A stretch of DNA of 40,077 nucleotides from Thioploca sp. (GCA_012032555.1 JAAUSR010000048.1:1-40077), one strand, 5' to 3'; counted from the first letter of the stretch, positions 17,086-26,915 are shown. The notes: a model not told the origin generated them from the letters alone. Program-made: numbers and translations.

Positions 17086-18888
17086 TTGGAAAATCAAAAA
17101 TTAAGTAACCAATACCAACGTAAGAAACCCTATTTTATTATAGTCTTATTATTGAGTCTACTTAATGACCAGTTATTAGCTCAAGCTAACTCAGAAGAAC
17201 AAGGTACTCAGGCAGAACCAAACAACTCCCTTTCTGCTACTGATGATTCTTCTACTCCAACCTCACCCCTACCCACACTTCCTAACATTCCCCAAGAAGA
17301 GCAAACCCTTTCTTCAGTGGCTCATATTTTCGTAAAACGCTTTCAATTTGAAGGTAATCAAGTTGTTTCTACGCAGCAACTCTCTCAATTACTTGAATCT
17401 TATCAAAATCGCGAACTCTCTGCTGAACAATTACAAGAAGCTAAAAATCAAATTACTCAATATTATATCAATCATAAATTCATTAATTCCGGTGCAATTA
17501 TTCCCGATCAAAAAGTGGTCGATGGTATAATTACCATAAAAATTATTGAAGGTAAATTATCAGCCGTTGAAGTGAGTGGTAACAAACGCGTTCGTACTGC
17601 TTATATTCAAAAACGGTTAGCCGATAAAAAGGGAGTTCCACTTAATCTAGATGTTTTGCAGGAACGTTTACAATTGCTTCAGCAAAATCCTTTATTTGAA
17701 CGCATTAATGCGGAGTTGGGGCCGGGATTAAGTCTAGGAGAAGGTATTTTAAGAATCAACGTTGATGAGTCTCGTCCTTATCATTTCCAATTTAATTTTA
17801 ATAATTATCGTTCTCCCAGTGTGGGTGCTTATCGTGGTGAAATAGTGGGTTGGCATCATAATGTAACGGGGTGGGGTGATACTTTCTATGCACGCTATGG
17901 TTATGGTTTTCAACACGGTTTAAAAGATTATAATTTCAAATACAATTTACCAATCAATCATTATGATACCGCTATAGCGCTTCACATGGAACACAGCGAT
18001 GCTAAAGTTGTAGAAGCACCTTTCGACCGAATTGACATTGAAAGCGAAGCAGACACTTATGCACTCAGTTTAACTCAGCCACTCTGGAAGAAACCCAATA
18101 AATCTTTTGAATTAGGGTTAAAACTAGAAAAACGTCAAAGTGAAACTTCTTTATTAAATTACCCCTTTTCTTTTCCAGACGCTGGTAAAGAAGGTAAAAG
18201 TAATCTTTCGGTCATTCGTTTTTCCCAAGATTGGCTTAATCGTAGCCGTACTGAAGTGATTGCCGCACGCTCTAGTTTCAATTTCGGTATTGATGCCTTT
18301 AACGCTACCGTTGACAATTCTCCAGATAGCCAATTTTTTACCTGGTTAGGTCAATTCCAATACGTTAGAAAATTGGATTTTTTGCACAATCCATTATTGC
18401 AAGCCAGTCAAGTCCTCTTTCGGGTTGATTTACAAAAAGCCAATCAAAGGGTACTTTCCCTAGAAAAATTTTCGGTTGGTGGTGCTACTACAGTACGGGG
18501 TTATCGAGAAAATCAAATGACTCGTGACAATGGTTTAATTTCTTCTTTAGAATGGCGGTTGCCACTGCCTTTTTTACAGTGGCGCTTGCCTAAATTGAGT
18601 AAAAATCCGGAAGATGGCATTCCACAACTGGCCACCTTTATCGATTATGGACGGGCTTGGAATGAAAGCAATGTAATGCCCTTTTCGGATGCTCAAAAGG
18701 GCCAAAGTAGTGAAATGCCAGATGACCCCAAATACATTTATAGTATTGGCTTAGGCTTGCGTTGGAGTCCAAGTCAATATACTAACACGGAATTATACTG
18801 GGGTCATGCCTTACGCGATATTCCTGAACCCACTGATAAAGATTTACAAGACGATGGTATCCATTTTGAGTTAAGTTTATTATTTTAG
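17086..18888 (+). CDS. TpsB/FhaC-type two-partner secretion outer membrane transporter
   Basis: About 600 residues. I place the start at the TTG at 17086, because GGAGG at 17072-17076 is correctly spaced for it; an upstream in-frame GTG at 17068 lies before that ribosome site. A signal peptide (about 12-33, ending LLAQA), a Pro/Ser/Thr-rich linker, a POTRA domain (FVKRFQFEGNQVV at about 80, continuing to about 160), a second POTRA-like part, then a C-terminal beta-barrel from about 235. The barrel has the conserved VRGY of loop 6 (about 470) and ends in a Phe. TpsB proteins export large TpsA adhesins or haemolysins. No TPS-domain TpsA lies nearby: the next gene is a broken NHL-repeat gene. 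The 1671-residue protein at 21857 is a candidate only by distance. Confidence 0.9.
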   Translation: MENQKLSNQYQRKKPYFIIVLLLSLLNDQLLAQANSEEQGTQAEPNNSLSATDDSSTPTSPLPTLPNIPQEEQTLSSVAHIFVKRFQFEGNQVVSTQQLSQLLESYQNRELSAEQLQEAKNQITQYYINHKFINSGAIIPDQKVVDGIITIKIIEGKLSAVEVSGNKRVRTAYIQKRLADKKGVPLNLDVLQERLQLLQQNPLFERINAELGPGLSLGEGILRINVDESRPYHFQFNFNNYRSPSVGAYRGEIVGWHHNVTGWGDTFYARYGYGFQHGLKDYNFKYNLPINHYDTAIALHMEHSDAKVVEAPFDRIDIESEADTYALSLTQPLWKKPNKSFELGLKLEKRQSETSLLNYPFSFPDAGKEGKSNLSVIRFSQDWLNRSRTEVIAARSSFNFGIDAFNATVDNSPDSQFFTWLGQFQYVRKLDFLHNPLLQASQVLFRVDLQKANQRVLSLEKFSVGGATTVRGYRENQMTRDNGLISSLEWRLPLPFLQWRLPKLSKNPEDGIPQLATFIDYGRAWNESNVMPFSDAQKGQSSEMPDDPKYIYSIGLGLRWSPSQYTNTELYWGHALRDIPEPTDKDLQDDGIHFELSLLF

Positions 18889-18928
18889 TTTTAACAAAGA
18901 TATTGTTATTTTGGATAATTGATAACTG

Positions 18929-19527
18929 ATGAATAAGATAATTGTACTGGTATTAATCTTAGGATTTCGGCTTAGTCAAGCGGAAACCGGATTAACTCTA
19001 ATTGAGAAATCAGAGTCTTCAACAGCTAAACGGGCTACAACTGTTCGACTCAATACGCCAGAAGGGATAACTGTAGCAACCATGGTAGCTTGTATATCGC
19101 TGACATGAAGAATCATCGAATTCGTCAGGTAGATAAGCAAGGAATGATCAGTACTATTGCCGGTGATGGTACCGCCGGTTACCATGGCGATGGTGGTCCC
19201 GCTCATTTAGCGCAACTGAATGAGCCAAGGGGTATCGCCTTCGATAATCATGGCAATCTTTATATTGCTGATTCCCAAAATCATGTCATTCGCAAAATAG
19301 ATAATCATGGCATTATAACGACTTTAGCCGGTAACAACACACCCGGCTATAGTGGTGATAATGGCTTAGCCATAACCGCTCAATTCAATTTACCGGTACA
19401 AATTGTTATCGATTCACAAGATAACCTATATATTACTGATCAAAATAATCATGTTATCCGCAAGATAAATACTCATGGAATAATTACTACCTTAGCCGGA
19501 GATGGCACCAAAGGTTATAGCGAGTAG
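18929..19527 (+). pseudogene. Frameshifted, truncated NHL-repeat exported protein
   Basis: An ATG at 18929 opens a frame with a signal peptide (MNKIIVLVLILGF, cleavage near SQA), but it ends at a stop at 19106. The NHL beta-propeller sequence continues in another frame from about 19083: GSLYIADMKNHRIRQVD, then IAGDGTAGYHGDGG and further repeats with NLYIADSQNHVIRKID and NLYITDQNNHVIRKIN. One missing base near 19078-19085 (after the EGITVAT segment) explains the shift. The 3' end stops early inside a repeat (GTKGYSE then stop, where GYSGDNG is expected), so it is also truncated. It follows TpsB by 40 bases and may once have shared its operon. A sequencing error could account for the shift but not for the truncation. 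Confidence 0.8.
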
Positions 19528-19580
19528 CCATTAAATTAAGAAAAGAACAAATAATCATTAACATAGCGTTTAAACCGCTG

Positions 19581-21191
19581 TCATTCGTATTCCTTTATCC
19601 GCTGAATATTCGCTTGTTCAATGGGAGAAAGGAATGAACCAACGTCAGAATATCGAGGTTGATACCAAGGTTGATTATTAAAGTAGTCTCTCATTTTACC
19701 GGGTTCAAATAAATAACCCCGTCTGGCAAAAATCTCATTTCTCATTATTTTAAGTTCATAAGCCGATTTTCCTTCTAAATCAGCATCATTTAAATATCGA
19801 ATTGAGGTTTCGGGGTATCGACCGGGTACTTGAGCTTGAGTTACTGTTGGTGAAGGGATTGGAATCTTTAAGGGAGTAGCTGGCGTTTTACAACCACTAA
19901 AACAGAATTCTCCACGTAAGGAGGAATGATACCAAGGACTTTGTTCACCTTTGCTCTCATTTTCCACCGCAATACCAACTTGTTTAAACATTTTCTCAAT
20001 TTCCCAACCCGGTGTTTGCATCGCTTTAAGTAAGTGTTTGGTATATAAGCCATTAATATCTTCTTCATTCCCATCCGAAGCAATCGAATTGGGTGCAGTC
20101 GCATAAGCAATGAGAGTCCCATGAGCTTGCATAGTAGCTAGCCCACGATAATTATTACCACGTCCTCTTAACCAGGGATTAACTCGACAAGCGTCTAAAA
20201 TCACGATATTTAAATTGTTCTTAGCTGATTCCATTTTACCTAACACTTGACCGGCATCAATAGCTTTATATTTGACATCAGTTTCATCGGTAATTTCGGC
20301 ATTGATAGGAATCAAATAATTCTCACCATCGACTTGTAAGCCGTGTCCAGAATAATAAAATACCCCAATACCTTTGTTAGCTGCCAGTAAAGTTGCAAAT
20401 TCGTTGATGGTCGTTTCCATGCGCCGCTGATCAGCATCGAGAGCAGAGAAAACCTTGAACCCCCTATTCTCAAGTAGCTTAATAATGGCTTTAGCATCAT
20501 TAATAGGGTTATTAAGCGGGCCATCAGCGTAATCTGCGTTTCCTATGACGAGAGCTGTTCTTGGTTCAGCTACTTCAGGTTTAATTGCTGGTGGGGTAAT
20601 TTGTTCAGCAAATTTCTTCGCCCATTCATTATCAGGAGAAATCGCTAAAAGTTCTTTAAGATATTTTTCCGCCAAGGGGTTATTTCCCAATTGAGAAGCC
20701 GTGGCAACAAGACTACCTAATGCAATTTCTTGTTCACGTTGAGTTGAAGCATTCTTGTAGGCTTTTAAATATTCTTGATAAGCTGCTTTGATTTTTCTTT
20801 GATCATTAAGGAGATTTCCCTGATTGAGATGGGTTTGATAAGGCGTAATTTGCGCCGTGGTGGCAGTGCTCTCATTAGTATCATCATGAGATATTTTGAT
20901 ATAGTCGGCACTAACGTAACCCGTTTTGCCATGACTCAATTGAACTTTATACCATGAACCTATCGTTTCTAAAATGCGCAACCGTGAACCATTTAATGCT
21001 TTAGCAATAATTTTCGTATCAGTACCCCTATCAGCACGAATATTGAGAGCGGTACTTTCTGTGGTAACGATACCGTAAACTTCATCATCATCAGACATCG
21101 CCATGGTCAGTTGCCACCCTAATGTGATGATGAAACTGATAACCGTTGCTAAACTAAATATTTTCTGAGTGAAGTTCAATTTTGAACGCAT
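19581..21191 (-). CDS. Exported SH3b-TPR-caspase-like-YARHG protein (orthocaspase-like)
   Basis: A 536-residue protein with a signal peptide (1-32) after AGGAG. Order: SH3b domain (about 40-100, ALNIRADRGTDTKI, GKTGYVSADYI), TPR-like helices (115-200), a caspase-fold peptidase (about 212-430), then a YARHG-like C-terminal domain (about 465-536: LKIMRNEIFARRGYLF, NNQPWYQP). The catalytic pair is intact: His283 in YYSGHGLQ and Cys335 in ILDACRVNP (usual DACRNNP). Prokaryotic caspase homologues are arginine/lysine-specific peptidases, numerous in filamentous cyanobacteria and sulfur bacteria. Domain SH3b points to peptidoglycan or surface binding, YARHG to an extracytoplasmic place. Client proteins are unknown. 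The PTP-like gene lies 115 bases upstream on the same strand. Confidence 0.88.
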   Translation of the reverse strand: MRSKLNFTQKIFSLATVISFIITLGWQLTMAMSDDDEVYGIVTTESTALNIRADRGTDTKIIAKALNGSRLRILETIGSWYKVQLSHGKTGYVSADYIKISHDDTNESTATTAQITPYQTHLNQGNLLNDQRKIKAAYQEYLKAYKNASTQREQEIALGSLVATASQLGNNPLAEKYLKELLAISPDNEWAKKFAEQITPPAIKPEVAEPRTALVIGNADYADGPLNNPINDAKAIIKLLENRGFKVFSALDADQRRMETTINEFATLLAANKGIGVFYYSGHGLQVDGENYLIPINAEITDETDVKYKAIDAGQVLGKMESAKNNLNIVILDACRVNPWLRGRGNNYRGLATMQAHGTLIAYATAPNSIASDGNEEDINGLYTKHLLKAMQTPGWEIEKMFKQVGIAVENESKGEQSPWYHSSLRGEFCFSGCKTPATPLKIPIPSPTVTQAQVPGRYPETSIRYLNDADLEGKSAYELKIMRNEIFARRGYLFEPGKMRDYFNNQPWYQPRYSDVGSFLSPIEQANIQRIKEYE

Positions 21192-21306
21192 ATGAGTCTC
21201 CTACAAAGCTGGAAGCTAAAGTTTACCCGATTCCATTGCGCTCATTCAACTGAAAAATCGTTATTTATTTAATAGTAGATTAGGACTAGCTGTAACATAG
21301 CTTAAG

Positions 21307-21741
21307 CTAAGAGAGCATTTTTAAATCATTTTGCTCGCTAGCTATATCGGGTTGATATTTTTGCAACACACTTGTTAACTCACCATTTAATTTAAGTGCT
21401 TTATCCATTAGTGCAATAATATAAGGATTAGGAGTTGCGCACTGACGAACCGAAAAAACCTGGTTGAGTGCTATTCTCGGTGATAAGCCGTGTTGGCATA
21501 AAATACCCGTGGCAACGGCGGTAGAACGAGAAATACCAGCGCCACAATGGACTAACAGTTTATCATGAGGAGTTAAGCCGGCGCTAAAAGCTAAGATAGC
21601 TTGTATATCTGCTAATGTTGCTAAAATTAACTCAAAACGAATTAACCCAAAATTATCTTCAGGGATCACATCATCAAAATAGCACCGACAATAGTGATAA
21701 TCCATCACGTGCATCATGGCATGACCAAGTGAACAAACCAT
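21307..21741 (-). CDS. Small dual-specificity/PTP-like phosphatase
   Basis: About 144 residues from the ATG at 21741 (a GTG two codons before is less likely). The signature loop HCGAGISRST (C-x5-R) is intact, and FDDVIPED upstream supplies the likely general-acid Asp. It matches the bacterial protein tyrosine phosphatase-like family (about 150-175 residues) whose members begin VCSLxxA. Here the segment between VCSLGHAMMHVMD and FDDVIPE is very short, about 25-30 residues less than relatives I recall, so the N-terminal beta strands may be lost. Either a compact version or an internal deletion. It is coded upstream of the caspase-like gene. Cellular role unknown. Confidence 0.72.
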   Translation of the reverse strand: MVCSLGHAMMHVMDYHYCRCYFDDVIPEDNFGLIRFELILATLADIQAILAFSAGLTPHDKLLVHCGAGISRSTAVATGILCQHGLSPRIALNQVFSVRQCATPNPYIIALMDKALKLNGELTSVLQKYQPDIASEQNDLKMLS

Positions 21742-21856
21742 AAACACATTATTTTTAAATAATATACTATAGTAAATTTAAAAAAATTAACTATAATTAG
21801 CTTATTTGATCTACGTTATTTGCAACACTTCATCAAATTGAACCAAGGAGGGGAAA

Positions 21857-24800
21857 ATGAAGACCATTTCATTTTCTTTAAAACTAAGTCAATGCTTTTT
21901 AATATTTTATTTTCTCATTTTCTCTCGTTTAGGATCGGCAGCCACCAATTGTGCTTCGGTGACTGAAATTCCGCTAATTGAATGTCAAGCATTGCTTGAC
22001 CTTTATACGAGTACTAATGGTCCAAATTGGACCAATAAGGCTGGTTGGAATGAGACGAATACACCTTGTAGTTGGTATGGTGTAACCTGTGCCAATGGAA
22101 ACGTTTCTCAACTCCAGTTGTCTGATAATCAATTTCGTGGCACTCTTCCTGATTCTTTAGGAAATCTAAGTCAATTAAAGAAACTTCGCTTAAAAGATAA
22201 CCAACTCTGTGGCGACATTCCTAATACGCTAAGTTCGTTAGCTAATTTGAATGAATGTAACTTATCCAATAACTACCTCTCTTCTAACCCCAGTGATAAT
22301 CTCATTCAATTTCTTAATCAAACCTGTCCAGGATGGCAAGCCCAAAATTCGTCAGCTAATGATTGTCTTCCCCCTCAATCTTACCTCCTGACTATCCAAA
22401 AAACCGGCGGGGGTACCGGTACTGTCATCGAAGCCGATAGTATTAATTGTGATCCCGATTGTAATGGCGAATATCTCGCTGATAGCATCATGACCCTTAT
22501 GGCTCAAGCTGATTCCGGTTTTACTTTCATGGGGTGGGAAGGTGAAGATTGTATTAAGAGCATTAGTCCAAATAATAATCAATTTGATCCTGAGATCACG
22601 CTGAAGATAACTAACAATTTGACTTGTATCGCCCACTTTGAAAGCGTTGATTTTCCCGGGCATAGACTCACTGTCACAAAAACCGGCTCCGGTAACGGAA
22701 TCCTTACCGTAGAGATTCCCTACAAACCACCCTTCACCTGCGAATCGACTTGTACTGAAACTTTGGCTCACCAAAGCTTAATTACTCTCAAAGCCATTCC
22801 TGATTTAGATTCCTACTTGGTGGGCTTCTTTGGTCAAGGCTGTGCGAGTTCCTTCTATCTCACTCAAGAACAACAATCTTGTGAAGCACGATTTGATAAA
22901 TTACCTCGCTACACCTTAACAGTCACTAGATCTGGTCAAGGTAATGGTCATATCACGAGTAATATTGGTCAATTAGATTGTGGCGATGATTGTATCCGTT
23001 CTTATCTTAGTGGCACGACGGTTACTCTCACGGCGACACCCGATGCCGGTTCTAGTTTCCTGGGTTGGAGCAAAGATTGTAATAGTTCTACGACTAAAAC
23101 CAGTGTTGGTATTTATGCTAACAGTACTTGTAACGCCGAGTTTGGTATTGCCGGAATACCGCAATTAACCCTTGATCGAGAGATGGTTGATTTTGCGCAA
23201 ACTCGAACGGTAGTTAAACGCACCCTAACGATACAGAATATCGGCAAAGGTGGACTACGGATAGAAAACATAGAACTCATTGATTCATCGATTTTCCAAA
23301 TGAGTAAAGATAATTGCACTAATAACGTGGTCATCCCCAATGGCACATGTACCGTAACTTTGCAATTTAAACCACCGACGGCGACGGTTGCAGATTACGC
23401 TGGTCAATTACAAATTACCTCTAACGATCCACAATCACCAACCATCGTAGCATTGCAAGGACAAGGTTGTAGTGATGATGATGCTTTTCAAAGGCAGGTC
23501 AGCATTGAGCCTTATCGCTTAAATTTTGGAGTGGTGACAGTGGGTCATCCCACCACTCGTCAACAACGTATCGATATGTGGTCACAAGGTTGTGGTTTTT
23601 TAGACCTAGATACAATTACCTTAAAAGGTCGTCATGTCGATGAGTTCACTATCATTGAGAAAGATTGTTACTATGGCACTTGGCAAGGACGAAATCAGGC
23701 TTCTTGTTGGTTTACGACGAAATTCCATCCCACTTCAGTGGGATTAAAAGAAATTCGGCCAGTACTCACTTATACTGATCCGACCGTGGAAATGTCTCCT
23801 TATCGTTGGAGTGCTGAAGCTATCAGCGATGGTGATGGTGAACCACAACTGGACTTATCCGAAATTGAACACGACTTTGGTACGATTACGTTGGGTAAAG
23901 ACAACCCAAGCTGGTTACTTACCTTAACTAATAGTGGCACGGTTAATTTAGAATTTGAGCAAATCAGTATTGACCAAGAAGAATTCAAGCTGTATGACAG
24001 TGAATGCACAATCATCGCACCAAAACAAAGTTGTCAACTCTGGGTGCAATTAACGCCGCTCACTTTGGGAGATAAATTCACTCAACTAACACTGAGTTAC
24101 GCCGGAAAAACGGTACAGATACCACTTAAGGCTGTGGTTATTGGAGCAGTCGATTGTTCGCCAGAGCAAATTACGATAGCTACTACAGGTCAATCTCCGC
24201 TCTGGGAAGATCCGGCAGCTTGGCAACGTTTCCAAGACGGTACAGAAATTCCTGGCATCAACGATGTCGTTCGTATTAACGAAAACCATATTATAGTGGG
24301 GTTACCACTTATCCAAGTTAAAGCCTTATGTATTGAAAATCAAGCTATTCTTTCTAGTCGTGACGATCAGGGCACCACATTAGAAATCCAAGCGACCGAT
24401 TATTTTCAAAATCGAGGTCATGTTCTTGGTTTAAACGGTGTGAGTAACCGTAGTAAAAATTGTACAACGGATTGTGCTAAACCGGGAGCAAGTGTCATTA
24501 TCAAAGTCGGTTCCCAATTTAAACAACAAGACAAACTAGGTGATTGGTGGTGGTATGGTGATGGTGGCCCCATTCTCAATTCCGGTGAGATCAAAGCTGG
24601 CAATGGTGGTAGCAGTAATTATTCTGGTGCCGCCGGAGGAGATGCCCTCGTTCTGGGTCGGAATACCACTAATTTAGGGTTAATTCAAGCCGGTCAAGGT
24701 GGTAACGTATTAGGTATGGGCGCTGGTCAAGCCGGAGCCGGTGGATTGACCCAAATTTGGGGTAAACTGGGCGGTGACGGTCACCTTTATAATCAGAATG

Positions 24801-26872
24801 GTGCCCAAGCTATTGCGGGTGACAGTGGTAAGTGCAATCCAGCGGCAACTGAGCCACAAATGGGTGGTAACGGGGGTAACCTCTGGTTGGTTTCTATCCC
24901 AAATGTTTATTTAAATAATGGTATCTATCGCGCGGGTCAAGGTAGTACTGATTGTAGCTCCAATGGAACAGATGGTTTTGTGCAAATTGAACCCAGTATT
25001 ATTGACTTAAGTGGCGCACATACTCATGTCAGTGGTGGCAATATTTCTATCTTTGGTGGCAGAGATTGGATTTTAAATTTGAGAAATACGGCTGGTAAGC
25101 TTCTCGAAGCCACTGGAGATATTACCCTTGCTACTGGTCCGGGTGGGATAATTGATTTACGTGATAATCATATCGTTCTCTTAAAAGCCGCTGGTCAAGT
25201 CAATTTGTTTGCGGATACCATCCGGCTTGACGAGGGTGTTACTTTGGCGGACTTAATCGACGCAAAAGCGATTGTGGTGGGTCCCAATAAAATTCTACAA
25301 AACGTTGCTATCGTGGGCAATGGTTCAATATTTGCCCCATCCCAAACGATTGTGCCACTTACTTTTACTTTATCTAACAATGGTCCACAAACAGATACCT
25401 ATCTCCTCAAAGTAACTGACTTAGCTGGTTGGCCGCTGAGCTTTACTGAACAGCAGCTCAGTGTAGCGGGATTGACTCAGCTCGTCGCGACACCACAAGT
25501 AACTCTACCTCAAGAAGTTGGTACCACGAACGTTATCACGATGACGGCCATTTCTCAAACTGATCCCAATATCAAGGCCACAGCACAAACTCAAGTGACA
25601 GTTACTAACCAACCAACGCTGGTTACGACAGCAACGCTACAGACATTCTTGGTTGAAGAGCAATTAACAGACACTATCCCACCACTGGATAATCTTTCTG
25701 TTTCGAAGGTAGAAATACCTACTCAGAATGGTGATATTGTGCCAATAAGTATTTCTCAACCGGAGATTGTTACCACCGATTCAATAACCACTACCCTAGC
25801 ACCCACAGTGATAGATACCATGCTAATGGCTTCATTCCCTTGTCCTTTAAACACTAACTTCATCAATTGGCCTTGTGATAATCACAACCAAACTCTTCAG
25901 GATGTCAACTTTGGGCCACAAGCGAGTGTAGCTGGTGGAATTCTCGCCGGCGTTATTCATAATGAAGGTTGGCTTTCCCAACTGACTATTGACCCAGCGG
26001 CACAAATTACCGGTGGTAACCTCACCGGTGATATTAATAATCAAGGTACTTTAATTGATATTCAATTTGTGGGCAGACAAGTTCACGGTGGTACTTTACA
26101 AGGTGTCATTGCCAACCAAAGTCAAATTGGTGGAACTTTCATGGATGTGATACTCGCCGATAATACCTTGTTAAGTGGTGGAGCTGTAGCCGGTCAAATT
26201 ACCGGTCACTGTTTGGCACCAGGTCGTTTAGAGTCACTTACCGTTTTACCAGGAAGCCATTTAGAATGCGTTATCTTAGGTGAAGACGTCACTTTGACTG
26301 GGGATGTGACTTTACAGGCTGTTCAAATCGCGGTTTCACCGGCGGCGCTTCAAATTACCGGTTCAGCAAATTTAATCACCTTACCTCATCTAGAAGCTAC
26401 CGTAGCTAATGAACAAACACCATCACAATCGACTCAAGCAATATTGGCTGGTGGTGCTGCCTCCAATGACGCTCCATTTCAACAACATACCGAAGTAGCA
26501 ATGACCGATTGGGTAAAAGTCTATGGTCAAATTCAAGCCGATCCAGCTCACCGGAATCAAGTAGCAGAAATTGTGGTATATGGTCGTTATGAACCCGAAA
26601 GTTCAGCAACCCAACCGGTTGATTTTATGTTAATCAAGCCCGATAACGGTGATAATCCTCAAGTGCAGCCTTGGAACGGGCAATGGTCTAATTTAGTTGC
26701 TTTTGAAACTTTAGTAGCGCTCCCTAATGATCATTTAGTACCTATCTACGAAGATTTATTAACGCTAGCAGCCGGTCGTTTGAAAATTTTCTTCGGTTAT
26801 CGACTAATTAATGCTGTAGGGAAATCTATTATTGTTCACAATCAAACTGGCATTGAGATAATCATTCGGTGA
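21857..26872 (+). CDS. Large secreted modular protein: LRR, bacterial repeats, ASH domains, beta-rich C-terminus
   Basis: A 1671-residue protein with a strong AAGGAGG ribosome site and a signal peptide (1-28). Order: a plant-type leucine-rich repeat region (about 30-150: NWTNKAGWNETNTPCSWYGV, then SLGNLSQLKKLRL); three Cys-containing bacterial repeat domains (about 177-260, 269-345, 351-428; each LTVTKTGxGNG... ending GW...C...F); three ASH/choice-of-anchor-D-type beta domains (433-540, 547-655, 661-760: IENIGKGGLRIENIEL, SNDPQSP); a glycine-rich beta-helix-like part (about 790-1110); and repeats with GGxLxGxIxNxG (about 1326-1500). No transmembrane anchor or LPxTG. It is most likely an adhesin or surface-layer-like factor. 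The secretion route is unknown; TpsB at 17086 is possible but no TPS domain is seen. Confidence 0.85.
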   Translation: MKTISFSLKLSQCFLIFYFLIFSRLGSAATNCASVTEIPLIECQALLDLYTSTNGPNWTNKAGWNETNTPCSWYGVTCANGNVSQLQLSDNQFRGTLPDSLGNLSQLKKLRLKDNQLCGDIPNTLSSLANLNECNLSNNYLSSNPSDNLIQFLNQTCPGWQAQNSSANDCLPPQSYLLTIQKTGGGTGTVIEADSINCDPDCNGEYLADSIMTLMAQADSGFTFMGWEGEDCIKSISPNNNQFDPEITLKITNNLTCIAHFESVDFPGHRLTVTKTGSGNGILTVEIPYKPPFTCESTCTETLAHQSLITLKAIPDLDSYLVGFFGQGCASSFYLTQEQQSCEARFDKLPRYTLTVTRSGQGNGHITSNIGQLDCGDDCIRSYLSGTTVTLTATPDAGSSFLGWSKDCNSSTTKTSVGIYANSTCNAEFGIAGIPQLTLDREMVDFAQTRTVVKRTLTIQNIGKGGLRIENIELIDSSIFQMSKDNCTNNVVIPNGTCTVTLQFKPPTATVADYAGQLQITSNDPQSPTIVALQGQGCSDDDAFQRQVSIEPYRLNFGVVTVGHPTTRQQRIDMWSQGCGFLDLDTITLKGRHVDEFTIIEKDCYYGTWQGRNQASCWFTTKFHPTSVGLKEIRPVLTYTDPTVEMSPYRWSAEAISDGDGEPQLDLSEIEHDFGTITLGKDNPSWLLTLTNSGTVNLEFEQISIDQEEFKLYDSECTIIAPKQSCQLWVQLTPLTLGDKFTQLTLSYAGKTVQIPLKAVVIGAVDCSPEQITIATTGQSPLWEDPAAWQRFQDGTEIPGINDVVRINENHIIVGLPLIQVKALCIENQAILSSRDDQGTTLEIQATDYFQNRGHVLGLNGVSNRSKNCTTDCAKPGASVIIKVGSQFKQQDKLGDWWWYGDGGPILNSGEIKAGNGGSSNYSGAAGGDALVLGRNTTNLGLIQAGQGGNVLGMGAGQAGAGGLTQIWGKLGGDGHLYNQNGAQAIAGDSGKCNPAATEPQMGGNGGNLWLVSIPNVYLNNGIYRAGQGSTDCSSNGTDGFVQIEPSIIDLSGAHTHVSGGNISIFGGRDWILNLRNTAGKLLEATGDITLATGPGGIIDLRDNHIVLLKAAGQVNLFADTIRLDEGVTLADLIDAKAIVVGPNKILQNVAIVGNGSIFAPSQTIVPLTFTLSNNGPQTDTYLLKVTDLAGWPLSFTEQQLSVAGLTQLVATPQVTLPQEVGTTNVITMTAISQTDPNIKATAQTQVTVTNQPTLVTTATLQTFLVEEQLTDTIPPLDNLSVSKVEIPTQNGDIVPISISQPEIVTTDSITTTLAPTVIDTMLMASFPCPLNTNFINWPCDNHNQTLQDVNFGPQASVAGGILAGVIHNEGWLSQLTIDPAAQITGGNLTGDINNQGTLIDIQFVGRQVHGGTLQGVIANQSQIGGTFMDVILADNTLLSGGAVAGQITGHCLAPGRLESLTVLPGSHLECVILGEDVTLTGDVTLQAVQIAVSPAALQITGSANLITLPHLEATVANEQTPSQSTQAILAGGAASNDAPFQQHTEVAMTDWVKVYGQIQADPAHRNQVAEIVVYGRYEPESSATQPVDFMLIKPDNGDNPQVQPWNGQWSNLVAFETLVALPNDHLVPIYEDLLTLAAGRLKIFFGYRLINAVGKSIIVHNQTGIEIIIR

Positions 26873-26890
26873 GTACTTTAAATAACGAGT

Positions 26891-26915
26891 TCCCTCCTTT
26901 GAAAAGAAGGCGGGA
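26891..26915 (+). terminator. Hairpin after the large secreted protein
   Basis: TCCCTCCTT and AAGGCGGGA pair at 8 of 9 positions around a short loop, 18 bases after the stop codon. There is no T-run after it, so it may be a transcription end, an mRNA stabiliser, or part of a repeat. Confidence 0.4.

Noticed and set aside
21857-26872. Calling the large secreted protein the TpsA cargo of the TpsB at 17086
   Set aside because: No TPS domain motif is visible at its N-terminus (an LRR is there instead) and three genes lie between; kept only as a possibility.
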